DNA of 59,152 bases from Paenibacillus silvestris. Lineage in GTDB: Bacteria > Bacillota > Bacilli > Paenibacillales > NBRC-103111. The notes under the pieces are model-generated. The model was not told the DNA's origin. It ran no database searches and saw only the letters and a program-made list of their open reading frames with translations. Positions 42,496 to 54,412 of this stretch are shown here, piece by piece. The stretch is taken from contig NZ_WTUZ01000015.1 of NCBI RefSeq assembly GCF_009882985.1, forward strand, positions 316,270-375,421, read 5' to 3'. Both the position numbers and the translations under genes were made by a program. Each line of letters opens with the position of its first letter. The stretch's first letter is position 1.

Positions 42496-44169
42496 ATGGA
42501 CGTATTAAACGAAGTCAAAGTCATCGTAAAACAAGCTATAGCAGATGCCGTTGCTGCTGCTGGCATTGTGGATGCCGCACAGCTACCGGAAATCATCTTG
42601 GAAGTGCCGAAGGAGAAAACGCACGGGGATTTCGCGACGAACATTGCGATGCAGCTGACCCGTATTGCCAAGCAGAATCCAAGACAAATCGCCGAGAAGA
42701 TCATTGCGAACCTGCAAAAGGATAAAGCAAATATCGCGGAAGCAGAGATTGCCGGACCGGGCTTTATTAATTTTAAAATGAACAAAGTTTACCTCTATCC
42801 TGTTATTGCTGACGTGCTAAGTCAGGGTGAGCGGTACGGGGCAAGGAACGTGGGCCAAGGGCTGAAAGTGCAAGTTGAGTTTGTCAGCGCTAACCCGACA
42901 GGTTCATTGCATCTTGGACATGCCCGCGGCGCAGCTGTTGGGGATGTGCTTTGTAACGTGCTTGACCTCGCAGGCTACGAAGTATCCCGAGAGTACTACA
43001 TTAACGATGCAGGGAACCAAGTTGTGAATTTGGCGAAATCCATCGAAGCCCGCTATTTGCAAGCGCTTGGACAAGAGGCCGAAATGCCGGAAGACGGTTA
43101 CTTCGGGGAAGATATCAAAGGCTTTGCGGCAGATCTTGCCGCGGAAGAAGGAGATCGCCTGCTGAGCTTGTCGGATGACGAGCGTCGTGCCTATTTCCGT
43201 ACGTATGGCTTGAAAAAAGAACTCGACAAAATCAAACGCGACTTAGGCCGCTTTGGTGTACATTTCGACAATTGGTTTTCCGAGACGTCGATTTATGAAG
43301 ATAACCTGATTCCACCCGTGCTGAAAGAGCTGCGCGATAATGGACATATCTATGAAGAAGAAGGCGCAACTTGGCTGAACACCACTCCGCTGGGCGACGA
43401 CAAGAATCGCGTTTTGATCAAAAACGACGGATCTTTCACCTACCTAACACCGGATATCGCCTACCACCGCAATAAATTCGGGCGCGGCTTTGAGCGCTTG
43501 ATTAACATTTGGGGCGCCGACCACCATGGCTACATCCCACGGATGAAAGCGGCTATGACGGCGCTGGGCTTTGAAGCGGATCGACTCGTTGTGCTGATCG
43601 CCCAAATGGTGAGCCTTTTCCAGAATGGGGAAAAGGTCAAAATGTCCAAACGTACCGGCAAAGCCGTTACGATGGAGGATCTCATGGACGAGGTCGGCGT
43701 CGACCCGATCCGTTATTTCTTCGCGATGCGCAGTATGGACTCGCATCTGGACTTTGACATGGACTTAGCGGTTTCTCAGTCCAATGAGAACCCGGTTTAC
43801 TATGTGCAGTACGCACATGCACGGATTTGCTCCATCTTCCGTCAAGCGGAGGAGCAAGGCATCGCAGTGCTCCCGCTGGCGCAGGTTGACCTGACCCAGC
43901 TCTCCTCGGAAGCTGAGTTCGACTTGCTGCGCAAGATCGGCGAGCTGCCGGAGGAGATCGCGATCGCGGCGGAGCAGTACGCGCCGCACCGGATGATCCG
44001 CTATGTTTACGAACTGGCCAGCCAGTTCCATAGCTATTACAGAGGCCACTACGTCATCACGGATGACGCGGCCTTGACGCAGGCGCGCCTTGCCTTGCTT
44101 GGCGCGCTGCGCACGACCCTCGCCAACACGCTTCGCGTTGTCGGCGTATCCGCACCGGAGCGGATGTAG
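42496..44169 (+). CDS. argS: Arginyl-tRNA synthetase
   Basis: It encodes 557 residues. The N-terminal Add-1 domain is followed by the class I signature [15 protein letters not shown] (HIGH) near 137 and [10 protein letters not shown] (KMSKS) near 381, then the DALR anticodon-binding domain to the end. It charges tRNA-Arg. The ribosome site is within the last codons of ywiB, 5 bases away, so the two are co-expressed. A strong terminator follows. Confidence 0.97.
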   Translation: MDVLNEVKVIVKQAIADAVAAAGIVDAAQLPEIILEVPKEKTHGDFATNIAMQLTRIAKQNPRQIAEKIIANLQKDKANIAEAEIAGPGFINFKMNKVYLYPVIADVLSQGERYGARNVGQGLKVQVEFVSANPTGSLHLGHARGAAVGDVLCNVLDLAGYEVSREYYINDAGNQVVNLAKSIEARYLQALGQEAEMPEDGYFGEDIKGFAADLAAEEGDRLLSLSDDERRAYFRTYGLKKELDKIKRDLGRFGVHFDNWFSETSIYEDNLIPPVLKELRDNGHIYEEEGATWLNTTPLGDDKNRVLIKNDGSFTYLTPDIAYHRNKFGRGFERLINIWGADHHGYIPRMKAAMTALGFEADRLVVLIAQMVSLFQNGEKVKMSKRTGKAVTMEDLMDEVGVDPIRYFFAMRSMDSHLDFDMDLAVSQSNENPVYYVQYAHARICSIFRQAEEQGIAVLPLAQVDLTQLSSEAEFDLLRKIGELPEEIAIAAEQYAPHRMIRYVYELASQFHSYYRGHYVITDDAALTQARLALLGALRTTLANTLRVVGVSAPERM

Positions 44170-44187
44170 TCCTCCGCCCCTGAAGCC

Positions 44188-44228
44188 AAAAAGGAGTTAA
44201 GCAGCCGTGAGCCGCTTAACTCCTTTTC
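44188..44228. terminator. Bidirectional intrinsic terminator after argS
   Basis: AAAAAGGAGTTAAGC pairs with GCTTAACTCCTTTTC around AGCCGTGAGCC. It also serves the convergent subtilisin gene. Confidence 0.9.
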
Positions 44229-45406
44229 TATTGCGAGTCTCTGATCTGCCTCGCAGCCCGCAAAGCCCGCCTGGCATTCAGGTGCCCTGGCTGCCAGCGC
44301 GTGCTTTCGCGCTTGTTAATGCCGATCGCGCAGCGGCGCAGCGCGCTTTTGATCTGCTGCGGCGTCAAGGGCTTGATGGCCAGCATTAACGCGATAACGC
44401 CGCTGACATGAGCGGTGGCCATCGATGTGCCGCTGAGCTCATTGTATTTGCCGTGAAGCCAAGATGAGTATACCCGCTCACCTGGTGCATAGATGTCAAT
44501 TTGTTTGCCGCGATTACTGAAGGGAGCTATGCGGCCTAGCCGTGTTGTAGCTCCAACGGAGACGACCTGCGGGAAGCGAGCAGGATAATCGATCGTTTTT
44601 CGTTTGCCGTCATTACCGGATGAAGCGACAATGACTTTTCCTCTGTAATACGCGTTCAGAACAGCTTGCTCCAGCGCACGGTTGTATGACTTCATGCCGA
44701 AGCTCATGTTGATGATATCGAGATCATTGTTTACGCACCAGTCGATACCGGCAATAATGTCTGATACATAAGCGCTTCCACTGTGGTCAAATGCTTTTAC
44801 AGGATGAATAATCGATCTGGGCGCGACACCGATTATTCCCGAATTGCGGCCAGTCGCTGCGATCGTGCCCGCAATGTGCGTGCCATGGCCGTTATCATCG
44901 TAGGGGAGCATGCTGCGGTTTAATAGGTTGATTCCCCTTGAGATGGAACTGCGTAGATCAGGGTGATTGTAGTCAATGCCAGTGTCGATGACGCCTACAT
45001 GGATGTTGTTGCCTAGTGACTTGTTCCAAACTTCAGGCGCGCCGATTTGATCAACGCCCCAGGGGATGGTGTGAGACCCGGAGCCAGATTGCGTGGTTGC
45101 ACGTTTGATAAGGGTTCTGCTTCCGACCGAGTGATGGACGGTGACTTTGGAATCTTCTTCGATGACTGGACTGCCTGTGAACTGCTTGAGTTTCGAATCG
45201 GGACGGAGCGTGCAGGAGAAGGCGTGAATGATGTCGAGCGTGCGAACCTTGGACAGGTTGACGAGGCGGGATCTCATTCGCTTCAGCTCGGATTTGCATG
45301 CGTAATACTCCTTAGCTGATGAGAAACGGATCAAATGCTTCTTCCCGGATTGCTTGGTGAGTCCGATTTCCTCATGAAGCGAATGAAGAAAGGTGGCTAT
45401 ATCCAT
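44228..45406 (-). CDS. Subtilisin-like S8 serine protease without signal peptide
   Basis: It encodes 392 residues. An N-terminal region of about 115 residues, which may be a propeptide, precedes the S8 domain with Asp in VGVIDTGIDYNHPDL near 138, His in DDNGHGTHIAGT near 174, oxyanion Asn in VASSGNDGK and Ser in LSGTSMATAHVSG near 327. The triad is complete. No signal peptide is visible (MDIATFLHSLHEEIG...). ATG 45406 has GGGGG 9 bases upstream; ATG 45415 lies against the same site. Confidence 0.9.
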   Translation of the reverse strand: MDIATFLHSLHEEIGLTKQSGKKHLIRFSSAKEYYACKSELKRMRSRLVNLSKVRTLDIIHAFSCTLRPDSKLKQFTGSPVIEEDSKVTVHHSVGSRTLIKRATTQSGSGSHTIPWGVDQIGAPEVWNKSLGNNIHVGVIDTGIDYNHPDLRSSISRGINLLNRSMLPYDDNGHGTHIAGTIAATGRNSGIIGVAPRSIIHPVKAFDHSGSAYVSDIIAGIDWCVNNDLDIINMSFGMKSYNRALEQAVLNAYYRGKVIVASSGNDGKRKTIDYPARFPQVVSVGATTRLGRIAPFSNRGKQIDIYAPGERVYSSWLHGKYNELSGTSMATAHVSGVIALMLAIKPLTPQQIKSALRRCAIGINKRESTRWQPGHLNARRALRAARQIRDSQ

Positions 45407-45415
45407 ACGTGCCAT

Positions 45416-45791
45416 CCCCCCATGACAGCTTATAATCGAGTCTCCCCTATCTTATGTACAGGTCACCCCTTCTGACCGTGTGATAGCCTTTATAGAAATA
45501 AATGGGTGCGAAGCCGTGTCAGATGTGCTGGTTTTACATAGGATAAATAGAGAGGCGCGAGCAGGAGTGTCTCTTCCTCAGGTACTGGAAACGGATTGAC
45601 TCGCTCAGACCGCTTCCTAAGGATACAGTCGCAAGCGGAGGGGGACCTTCGCTTGTATTCATTTCAGGGCTTGTCCGAAAGGTTTTTTCAGGGTAGTTGC
45701 ATTTTTAGAAAAAATAGGTTTTACTTAATGGAGATATTGGATATGGTAGATAGAAGAAGTGAAGAAGACGGTCGAAAGGGATGTGCCTTAG
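45416..45791 (+). other. Intergenic region upstream of rpoE
   Basis: 376 bases divergent from the protease. A weak promoter-like pair is TTGCAT (45697-45702) and TTACTT (45721-45726). A frame at 45596-45799 overlaps the rpoE start, lacks a ribosome site and is not a credible gene. I see no riboswitch or hairpin of note. Confidence 0.4.
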
Positions 45792-46373
45792 ATGAGTAGC
45801 GAATACACACTCAAAATCACCACAGAACAAGCACGCGAGATGCCGATGGTGGATTTGGCGTTTGAATTATTGAAATCGGCGAATACGCCGTTTTATTACC
45901 GTGACTTGATGGCAGAAATTGCAAAAATTAAAGGGTTATCTGAGCAGAATGTGATGCAAGTGATTGCCCAACTATATACGGAAATCAACATCGATGGACG
46001 TTTCGCTTGCGTAGGTACGAATCTATGGGGCTTGAAACGTTGGTACCCTGTCGAGAAATCAGACGATGCTGTAGGTAACGCTAAGCGTCCAAGAATCATT
46101 AACGATGAAGACGATGATCTGGATGAGGACATCTACGCAGAGGAAGAAGATACATACGCTGAGGAAGACGAGTACGATACATTTGGTACGGAATCCGAAG
46201 AAGAGGAAGAAGCCGAAGAGGATACTGAATTCTTTGAGGATGAAGAGATCGAAGAGGATCTTGGCGAAGAAGGTATCGAAGAGACGGACGACGAGGAAGA
46301 AGATTTGGACGAAGATTCCGATCTAGAAGAGGATGAATCCGATCTAGATGAAGAGGAAGAAGACGACAAATAA
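45792..46373 (+). CDS. rpoE: RNA polymerase delta subunit
   Basis: It encodes 193 residues. The N-terminal HARE-HTH domain (about 1-90: PMVDLAFELLKSANTPFYYRD, broken as PMVDLAFELL and KSANTPFYYRD, then DGRFACVGTNLWGLKRW) is followed by about 95 residues almost entirely Asp/Glu. This is the Gram-positive delta factor, which displaces nucleic acid from RNA polymerase and aids recycling. It is located before pyrG, as in B. subtilis. Confidence 0.95.
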   Translation: MSSEYTLKITTEQAREMPMVDLAFELLKSANTPFYYRDLMAEIAKIKGLSEQNVMQVIAQLYTEINIDGRFACVGTNLWGLKRWYPVEKSDDAVGNAKRPRIINDEDDDLDEDIYAEEEDTYAEEDEYDTFGTESEEEEEAEEDTEFFEDEEIEEDLGEEGIEETDDEEEDLDEDSDLEEDESDLDEEEEDDK

Positions 46374-46379
46374 CTTGTC

Positions 46380-46490
46380 TTGACAGCCGCAGCCCGTTCA
46401 GAGTAAACTATTGCATGGGCTTTAAAAGAATCTTAACAAATCGCGCAAGCGTTCAAAAAGTGCCCCGTCACTGCGGGTGTCACTTTTTTT
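46380..46490 (+). promoter_or_regulatory. pyrG promoter and GGGC-initiated attenuator
   Basis: TTGACA (46380-46385), 18-base spacer, TAAACT (46404-46409), then GGGC at 46417-46420 at the expected start. A terminator follows at 46456-46490: AAAAAGTG-CCCCG pairs with CGGG-TGTCACTTTTTTTT, its 5' arm being C-rich. In B. subtilis low CTP causes reiterative G addition at GGGC, and the extra Gs pair with the C/U-rich terminator arm. The same parts are present here. The leader to pyrG is about 265 bases. Confidence 0.7.
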
Positions 46491-46670
46491 TGTTTTTTTG
46501 GTGTTTTTTTCACCATATTTTCATGAAAACCCTCGTTTAGTAGAAACTAATTCTGAGGCAGTGGCACGACGACAATGATAGCGAATGCTTACGGTGTAAG
46601 CTTTTTGCATAGAAAGACCTGGGGCCAGTTTATTTGGCACTACTAAGCGTATTAACTAAAAAACTATTAG

Positions 46671-48287
<1,617 letters not shown>

Positions 48288-48443
48288 CTTGCTATGTTGA
48301 CGGCCTCCTGAAAAACAACTTATTTGTAAAAGTTTTCAATTTGGTTCTCTCTCCGGAAGGAAAACGGAAATGAATAGCGAGTACGTTATGTATCTGTGAA
48401 GTACAGGGGATTTGTTATTCGTTTTCGGGAGGGAACTAGGCTG

Positions 48444-48836
48444 ATGAAGAAAAAGGTACTGATTGTCGATGATCAAAATGGAATTCGCGTATTGCTAATG
48501 GAGGTTTTCAGCAATGAAGGATACGACACCTATCAAGCCTCTAATGGTAAACTGGCTTTAGAAATCGTCAAAAATTCTTCGCCGGACCTATTATTGCTTG
48601 ATATGAAAATTCCCGGTATGGATGGCCTAGACATTCTCAAGCACGTTAAAGCAATTGACGCATCGATCAAAGTCATCATGATGACAGCCTATGGTGAGCT
48701 GGATATGATTAAAGAAGCGACGGATCTGGGTGCGATCATGCATTTCACGAAGCCGTTTGACATTGATGAGTTGCGCATGGCGGTTAATATGCAGTTAAAT
48801 AATGAATCAAGCAGTGGTTTTGCAGTGGGATCCTAG
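48444..48836 (+). CDS. spo0F: Sporulation phosphorelay response regulator Spo0F
   Basis: It encodes 130 residues, a single receiver domain: acidic pair DDQ, phosphoacceptor Asp in [14 protein letters not shown], Thr in [11 protein letters not shown] and Lys in [10 protein letters not shown]. The TAYGELDMI and KPFDIDE blocks are those of Spo0F, which relays phosphate from sensor kinases to Spo0B. ATG 48444 has GGGAGGG upstream. The gene order pyrG-spo0F-fbaA is conserved. Confidence 0.95.
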   Translation: MKKKVLIVDDQNGIRVLLMEVFSNEGYDTYQASNGKLALEIVKNSSPDLLLLDMKIPGMDGLDILKHVKAIDASIKVIMMTAYGELDMIKEATDLGAIMHFTKPFDIDELRMAVNMQLNNESSSGFAVGS

Positions 48837-48853
48837 TCATAGGGTCTTTTTTT
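48829..48853 (+). terminator. Intrinsic terminator of spo0F (overlaps its stop)
   Basis: GATCCTA-GTCA-TAGGGTC is followed by eight bases of mostly T. The stem starts inside the last codons. Confidence 0.75.
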
Positions 48854-48876
48854 GTGGCTGAGAAGCGAGGGCTTGG

Positions 48877-48905
48877 TTATCATTTGAAAGTATATGTGCT
48901 ATAAT
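48877..48905 (+). promoter_or_regulatory. Probable fbaA promoter
   Basis: TTATCA (48877-48882), 17-base spacer, TATAAT (48900-48905). The -35 is weak. Confidence 0.45.
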
Positions 48906-48968
48906 AACTCAGGTATGACACGAGCGGTCAACGCACAACTACAAAAAGGTTCTAGGAGGAAGAGAAAC

Positions 48969-49823
48969 ATGGCATTGGTTTCAATGAATGAATTATTACC
49001 TAAAGCAAAAGCGAACAAATACGCGGTGGGTCAATTTAACATGAACAACCTTGAGTTTGCTCAAGCGATTGTGGATGCTGCAATCGAACTGAATTCCCCT
49101 TTCATTTACGGTGTTAGCGAAGGCGCACTGAAATATATGGGTATCGAATTTACAGTAGCAATTGCTGAAGCTGCAGCCAAAAAATCCGGTCTGCCAATCG
49201 CTTTGCACTTAGATCATGGTAGCTCCTTTGAAGTAGCAATGAAATGTATCCGTGCAGGATTCAGCTCCGTTATGTTCGACGGTTCCCACTATTCTTTCGA
49301 AGAAAACATCCGTTTGACGAAAGAAGTTGTTAAAGCTGCTCGTGCAATGGGCGTATCCGTTGAGGGTGAGCTTGGAACAATCGGTGGTGTTGAGGATGAC
49401 ATCTCCGTAGACGAAGAGCACGCTAACCTTGCAAAACCTGAAGAAGCTATCCGCTTCTACGAAGAAACAGGAGTTGACTGTTTGGCAATCGCAGTAGGTA
49501 CGGCACATGGTATGTACGCTGGCGAACCTAACATCCATTTTGACATCATCGAGCAAGTTTCCAAAGCGATCCCAGTTCCTGTTGTATTACACGGCGGTTC
49601 CGGTGTTCCTGACGAAATGATTCGTAAAGCGATCGCTGCAGGCGTTGGTAAAATCAATGTTAACACAGAGAACCAAGTAGCATGCACAGAAACGATCCGC
49701 GCAGTTCTGAACAAGGACGCAAAAATTTATGATCCTCGTAAATATCTAACCCCAGCTCGTAACGCAATGGTCGAAGTTGTAAAATCCAAAATTCAATTAT
49801 TCGGAAGCAGCAACCAAGCTTAA
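48969..49823 (+). CDS. fbaA: Fructose-1,6-bisphosphate aldolase, class II
   Basis: It encodes 284 residues. Zinc ligands and active-site residues lie in LHLDHGSSFEVAMK near 80, VEGELGTIGG, GTAHGMYAGEPNIHFD and VLHGGSGVPDEMI, followed by the GVGKINVNTE loop. It is the metal-dependent aldolase of glycolysis/gluconeogenesis. ATG 48969 has AGGAGG upstream. Confidence 0.96.
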   Translation: MALVSMNELLPKAKANKYAVGQFNMNNLEFAQAIVDAAIELNSPFIYGVSEGALKYMGIEFTVAIAEAAAKKSGLPIALHLDHGSSFEVAMKCIRAGFSSVMFDGSHYSFEENIRLTKEVVKAARAMGVSVEGELGTIGGVEDDISVDEEHANLAKPEEAIRFYEETGVDCLAIAVGTAHGMYAGEPNIHFDIIEQVSKAIPVPVVLHGGSGVPDEMIRKAIAAGVGKINVNTENQVACTETIRAVLNKDAKIYDPRKYLTPARNAMVEVVKSKIQLFGSSNQA

Positions 49824-49852
49824 TTTTAATTGTATAGATGCAGTGGGAAATG

Positions 49853-49904
49853 CCGTAAGACGCAAACGGAGGATGCGAAATGTCCGCCGTTTGCATGCTT
49901 GCGG
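49853..49904 (+). terminator. Long hairpin after fbaA
   Basis: CCGTAAG and GCAAACGGAGGA pair with TCCGCCGTTTGC and CTTGCGG in a two-part stem of about 18 pairs. The T-rich run after it is broken (TCGTTTCCTTCTTCTG), so it is a weak terminator or a 3' stabiliser. The rest of 49824-50095 shows nothing else. Confidence 0.5.
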
Positions 49905-50095
49905 TCGTTTCCTTCTTCTGTTTTTGTCTTCAGTTCCTAGTAGGAGCTGTAAGCGTTTTTGCTATGATTATAAATATCCTTATTTTTCATATTTTCATGT
50001 TCATTTGAGTAGATTGTGCTAGAAGTTTGGTTTCAATTGGCGTTTAGGCAGAGGGTTTGCTTTACAGGAAGGCACCTGGATTTAGGGGGAGAATC

Positions 50096-51358
50096 ATGTT
50101 GGAGAAATTAATGGTGGTCGGGGGACGTCCACTACGAGGGACTGTTCAAATTAGCGGAGCTAAGAATAGTGCTGTTGCACTTATTCCAGCTGCGATTCTT
50201 GCTGAAACGCCGGTAACGTTGGATAATCTGCCGCATTTAAGCGATGTGGCTACATATACAGAAATTTTGACGGATTTAGGAGCTACCATCGACTGGAATG
50301 AAGATCGGATGACGATTGATCCTAGCAGAATGAAGTCTCTTCCAATGCCTAATGGTAAAGTTAAGAAGTTAAGAGCATCCTATTATTTGATGGGAGCATT
50401 GCTTGGAAGGTTTGGAGAAGCAAATATCGGTCTGCCGGGTGGTTGTAATTTCGAACCGCGTCCTATCGATTTGCATATCAAAGGTTTTGAGGCCTTAGGG
50501 GCTGAGGTAAGCAATGAGAATGGCGCATTAAGAATTCGGGCCAAAGAGCTTCGTGGAGCGAAGATTTACCTAGACATGGCGAGTGTGGGAGCCACAATCA
50601 ACATTATGTTGGCAGCTGCTCGCGCAAAAGGCAATACGATTATTGAAAATGCGGCGAAAGAGCCTGAAATTATAGATGTAGCTACGTTGTTGAATTCGAT
50701 GGGTGCAAGAATCAAAGGTGCTGGTACCGATACCATTCGGATCGAAGGGGTAACTGAGATGCATGGTTGCCGTCATTCCATCATTCCTGACCGCATTCAA
50801 GCGGGAACGTATATGATTGCTGCAGCAGCTACGCGCGGCGATGTCACAGTGGATAATGTCATTCCTAAGCATATGGAAGCACTAACGGCGAAACTGCAAG
50901 AAATGGGTGTTCATATCTACGAGATGGATGAATCCATTCGTGTGGTAGGTCAGCCTGAATACTCCAGCGTGGATGTAAAAGCACTCATTTACCCAGGATT
51001 TGCAACAGATTTGCAATCTCCAATGGCAAGCCTTCTGTGCCAAGCCAGAGGAGTTAGTATATTAACCGATCACGTTTACAGCAACCGTTTCAAGCACATT
51101 CCTGAGCTCGTGCGGATGGGAGCTAAGATGAAAGTTGAAGGACGCTCCGCGATTATCGAAGGATCCGAGCTTAGCTCGGCGAAAGTTAGAGCAACAGATT
51201 TACGAGCAGGAGCATCCCTGGTGCTTGCTGGTCTTAGTGTAAGAACAGGTGGTATCACAGAGGTGTCCGGCGTTGAGTTTATTGACCGTGGGTATGAGAA
51301 CTTAGTATTCAATTTATCTTCTCTAGGTGCTGAGGTTTGGCGCGAGAGCGAAGAGTGA
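50096..51358 (+). CDS. murA2: UDP-N-acetylglucosamine 1-carboxyvinyltransferase (second paralogue type)
   Basis: It encodes 420 residues. The substrate loop [13 protein letters not shown] and catalytic Cys in [15 protein letters not shown] near 117 are present, with the usual inside-out barrel length. It commits UDP-GlcNAc to peptidoglycan. Position between fbaA and rho corresponds to murZ/murAB of B. subtilis. ATG 50096 has AGGGGGAG upstream. Confidence 0.94.
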   Translation: MLEKLMVVGGRPLRGTVQISGAKNSAVALIPAAILAETPVTLDNLPHLSDVATYTEILTDLGATIDWNEDRMTIDPSRMKSLPMPNGKVKKLRASYYLMGALLGRFGEANIGLPGGCNFEPRPIDLHIKGFEALGAEVSNENGALRIRAKELRGAKIYLDMASVGATINIMLAAARAKGNTIIENAAKEPEIIDVATLLNSMGARIKGAGTDTIRIEGVTEMHGCRHSIIPDRIQAGTYMIAAAATRGDVTVDNVIPKHMEALTAKLQEMGVHIYEMDESIRVVGQPEYSSVDVKALIYPGFATDLQSPMASLLCQARGVSILTDHVYSNRFKHIPELVRMGAKMKVEGRSAIIEGSELSSAKVRATDLRAGASLVLAGLSVRTGGITEVSGVEFIDRGYENLVFNLSSLGAEVWRESEE

Positions 51359-51427
51359 GGAATAAAGTTCCAGACAACAGGCAATGCTAGAATCCAATTG
51401 AAAATTTAATAGTTTGGTGGTTGAAAC

Positions 51428-52729
51428 ATGAGCATGCAGCTTGCTGAGCTTGAAGTACTCAAGCTTACTGAATTATATAAACTAGCTAAGAAACATCAGA
51501 TTCCATACTACGGTACGCTGAAGAAAAAAGAACTCATCTTTGCAATTTTACGTGCACAAGCTGCTGAAAGTGGTCTAATGTTTATGCAAGGTGTCCTCGA
51601 AATTCTTCAAGAGGGCTTTGGTTTCTTGCGTCCCATTAACTATCTTCCAAGCTCAGAAGACATTTATATTTCTGCTTCCCAGATTCGCAAATTTGATTTG
51701 CGCTCCGGGGATATTGTATCAGGCAAATGCCGTCCTCCTAAGGAGAATGAGCGCTATTTCGGGCTTCTTCAGGTTGAAGCGGTTAATGGCGAGAAACCGG
51801 AAACAGCTGCTGAGCGGCTTCATTTCCCTGCCTTGACGCCTCTATATCCAGATACGCGCATTACGCTCGAAACAGAGCCGAACAAGATCTCTATGCGTAT
51901 CATGGATTTACTTGCTCCTGTAGGGCTTGGCCAGCGTGGATTGATTGTAGCGCCTCCCAAAGCAGGTAAGACATTGTTGCTCAAAGAAATTGCCAACAGT
52001 ATTTCCACGAACTATCCTGAAATTGAGCTTTTCGTTCTGCTGATCGATGAGCGTCCTGAGGAAGTTACGGATATGCAGCGTTCTGTGAAAGGGGAAGTTG
52101 TTGCTTCTACTTTCGATGAGCTGCCTGAGAATCACATTAAAGTTGCTGAACTAGTTCTAGAACGCGCTATGCGTTTAGTTGAACATAAGAAAGACGTTGT
52201 CATCCTGCTCGACAGTATCACCCGTTTGGCTAGGGCATATAACCTTGTAGTTCCGCCAACAGGCCGGACACTATCTGGTGGTATCGATCCAGGCGCGTTT
52301 CATCGTCCGAAGCGATTCTTCGGGGCTGCCCGTAACATTGAGGAAGGCGGTAGCTTGACCATTCTTGCTACAGCACTTGTAGAGACGGGTTCACGTATGG
52401 ATGACGTCATTTATGAGGAATTTAAAGGGACAGGTAATCTTGAGCTTCATCTGGATCGTAAAATGGCAGAACGCCGTATTTTCCCTGCTATCGATATCCG
52501 CAGATCCGGTACGCGCCGCGAAGAAGCGCTTCTGGGCAAGGATGAACTCGAGAAGGTATGGGCGCTTCGCAAAGGCATGAACGATTCGCACGAGTATACC
52601 GAGTCCTTCATCAAGAAGCTTGGAGAAGCGAAGACGAATCAAGAGTTCCTGGATTCACTGGCTTCCCCTTCGACAGGCGCTTCTTCAACAGGTGCAAGCA
52701 AAGGGAAAGTGAAAAACTCAGCATCTTAA
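51428..52729 (+). CDS. rho: Transcription termination factor Rho
   Basis: It encodes 433 residues. The Rho N domain ([19 protein letters not shown]), RNA-binding cold-shock-like domain ([15 protein letters not shown]) and ATPase are present, with Walker [13 protein letters not shown] near 176, Walker [17 protein letters not shown] and the Q/R-loop [15 protein letters not shown]. The C-terminus has an extra Ser/Gly/Lys tail. The ribosome site is weak (GGTGG). Confidence 0.96.
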   Translation: MSMQLAELEVLKLTELYKLAKKHQIPYYGTLKKKELIFAILRAQAAESGLMFMQGVLEILQEGFGFLRPINYLPSSEDIYISASQIRKFDLRSGDIVSGKCRPPKENERYFGLLQVEAVNGEKPETAAERLHFPALTPLYPDTRITLETEPNKISMRIMDLLAPVGLGQRGLIVAPPKAGKTLLLKEIANSISTNYPEIELFVLLIDERPEEVTDMQRSVKGEVVASTFDELPENHIKVAELVLERAMRLVEHKKDVVILLDSITRLARAYNLVVPPTGRTLSGGIDPGAFHRPKRFFGAARNIEEGGSLTILATALVETGSRMDDVIYEEFKGTGNLELHLDRKMAERRIFPAIDIRRSGTRREEALLGKDELEKVWALRKGMNDSHEYTESFIKKLGEAKTNQEFLDSLASPSTGASSTGASKGKVKNSAS

Positions 52730-52772
52730 GTAGATGCGGAAGATGCCTTAACGCATAAAGAGGAGTACCGTT

Positions 52773-54047
52773 ATGAATTTGGTTTATTCAGACTCACAAG
52801 GAAACGTTTTTGACCATCCGGATTTTTTGGCGCTTGGTCGAAATGCAGAAATGATAACAGAAATTATGGAAGATGAGCTGATTCCGCTGCCCGAAGGGGC
52901 GACGCTTGTCAGTCTTCCTTTTACACGACCAGTAGGCATTGATGCTGAGACTGGCGATATGAAGTTAGTGCCAGGAGATTATCACGCTGTTGGTGCGCTG
53001 CTGCCACAAGGGTTTACGCGACTGCTGCTTCCCGGTTATGTCAAGTCCGACAAGACCAAGGCACTGCCGCTGTTCGGTTATACGGCTGTTGTATGGAAGG
53101 ATGATGCCTTCTATGTGGCTGCTCGTCTAACAGATAATCCCTATTTCTGGAATCCGATTCATTGCGATGTAACGGAGCTTGAGTCCCAGGTCAAAACCTT
53201 GACAGCCAAGTATCCAGAAAACCGCTTGTACGCTCACTTATCCAACTGCGCACTCGGTTATGAGTGCCTGACAGCATCGAATACGTTCTTGCAGCGTTGG
53301 GAAGGCGCCGTTCCGGTCTCTTATTCCTGTAACGCAGGTTGCTTCGGATGCATATCCGAACAGCCGGATGAGAGCGGCTTTGTGGCTCCACAGACGCGTA
53401 TGAATTTTAAGCCTCAAATTGAAGAGATTACTCAGATCATGCTGGAGCATCTGCGTACGCCGGATAGCATTATTTCCTTCGGACAAGGCTGTGAAGGTGA
53501 GCCGAGCACACAAGCGGCGCTCATTATTCCGGCAATCAAGCAGATTCGTGAGCAGACGAAGATGGGCTATATCAACATCAACACGAATGCTGGGCTGACA
53601 GATCATATTCGCGGCATCGTAGACGCTGGCCTTGATCTGATGCGTGTTAGTACGATTAGTGCTCTGGACGATCATTACAACGCGTATTACAAGCCGAGAG
53701 CTTATACACTGAAAAATGTAGAAAAGTCTCTTCGTTACGCGACGGACAAAGGTGTCATTACTTCTATCAATTATCTTGTTTTCCCGGGTGTAACGGATCG
53801 GGAAGAAGAGATTGAGGCGATGATCGAATTCGTGCGGAGAACGGGATTAAAATTAATTCAATTGCGCAACCTGAATATTGACCCCGAAAGTTATTTGGGC
53901 ATTATCCCTAAGGCCCGCGGTGAGCTGCTTGGGATGAAACAAATGATTGAGATTTTCGAACAGGAATTGCCGGATGTTGTGCTCGGATCTTACTCGCATA
54001 CGCCGAAGTTCTACACTAGCGACAGAAATACGACAATGGTTCTCTGA
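52773..54047 (+). CDS. Radical SAM protein of unknown function
   Basis: It encodes 424 residues. About 180 residues of N-terminal region precede the iron-sulfur motif CNAGCFGC (CxxxCxxC) at about 186-193. Then come ISFGQGCEGEPS (SAM-binding GGE-like step) and TNAGLTDHI, NYLVFPGVTDREEE and QLRNLNIDP, typical radical SAM barrel strands. Extra Cys residues (SNCALGYEC) precede the motif. AGAGGAG precedes the ATG. It lies between rho and rpmE; I know of no assigned reaction. Confidence 0.85.
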   Translation: MNLVYSDSQGNVFDHPDFLALGRNAEMITEIMEDELIPLPEGATLVSLPFTRPVGIDAETGDMKLVPGDYHAVGALLPQGFTRLLLPGYVKSDKTKALPLFGYTAVVWKDDAFYVAARLTDNPYFWNPIHCDVTELESQVKTLTAKYPENRLYAHLSNCALGYECLTASNTFLQRWEGAVPVSYSCNAGCFGCISEQPDESGFVAPQTRMNFKPQIEEITQIMLEHLRTPDSIISFGQGCEGEPSTQAALIIPAIKQIREQTKMGYININTNAGLTDHIRGIVDAGLDLMRVSTISALDDHYNAYYKPRAYTLKNVEKSLRYATDKGVITSINYLVFPGVTDREEEIEAMIEFVRRTGLKLIQLRNLNIDPESYLGIIPKARGELLGMKQMIEIFEQELPDVVLGSYSHTPKFYTSDRNTTMVL

Positions 54048-54175
54048 GTTCGAGGTATCCACTTGTTTTTCCATTGCATTAGAACTTGCGGATATGCTAC
54101 AATGCAAAAGTACGTTAAGTACGTCCAATAACTCTGATTCAGCAAATGATTCAGGGCGGAAAGAGGTGAACCAAC

Positions 54176-54373
54176 ATGAAAGCAGGTATTCATCCTACTT
54201 ATCATGCAACCACAGTGACTTGCGCTTGTGGTAATGTATTCGAAACGGGTTCAATTAAGCAAAATCTTCGCGTTGAGATTTGCTCCAATTGCCATCCTTT
54301 CTACACAGGTAAACAGAAGTTTATCGATGTAGGCGGCCGTGTCGACAAGTTCAAAAAGAAATACGGAATCTAA
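54176..54373 (+). CDS. rpmE: Ribosomal protein L31 (zinc-binding form)
   Basis: It encodes 65 residues. VTCACGNVF and [16 protein letters not shown] supply the four Cys of the zinc-containing L31. Full length, with AAAGAGGTG upstream. Confidence 0.96.
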   Translation: MKAGIHPTYHATTVTCACGNVFETGSIKQNLRVEICSNCHPFYTGKQKFIDVGGRVDKFKKKYGI

Positions 54374-54412
54374 TTGGTATCAATTACTTTGCCGCCAATC
54401 AGCATAAGACGT

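Noticed and set aside
45596..45799. 67-codon frame before rpoE
   Set aside because: No ribosome site, overlaps the rpoE start, no recognisable protein features.
46133..46369. Poly-Ser reverse frame opposite rpoE
   Set aside because: It is the complement of the acidic Asp/Glu tail codons, a well-known shadow.
48350..48385. SigH-like promoter before spo0F (AGGAAAA and GAAT)
   Set aside because: The spacing between the two boxes is only about 7 bases, too short for a SigH promoter.
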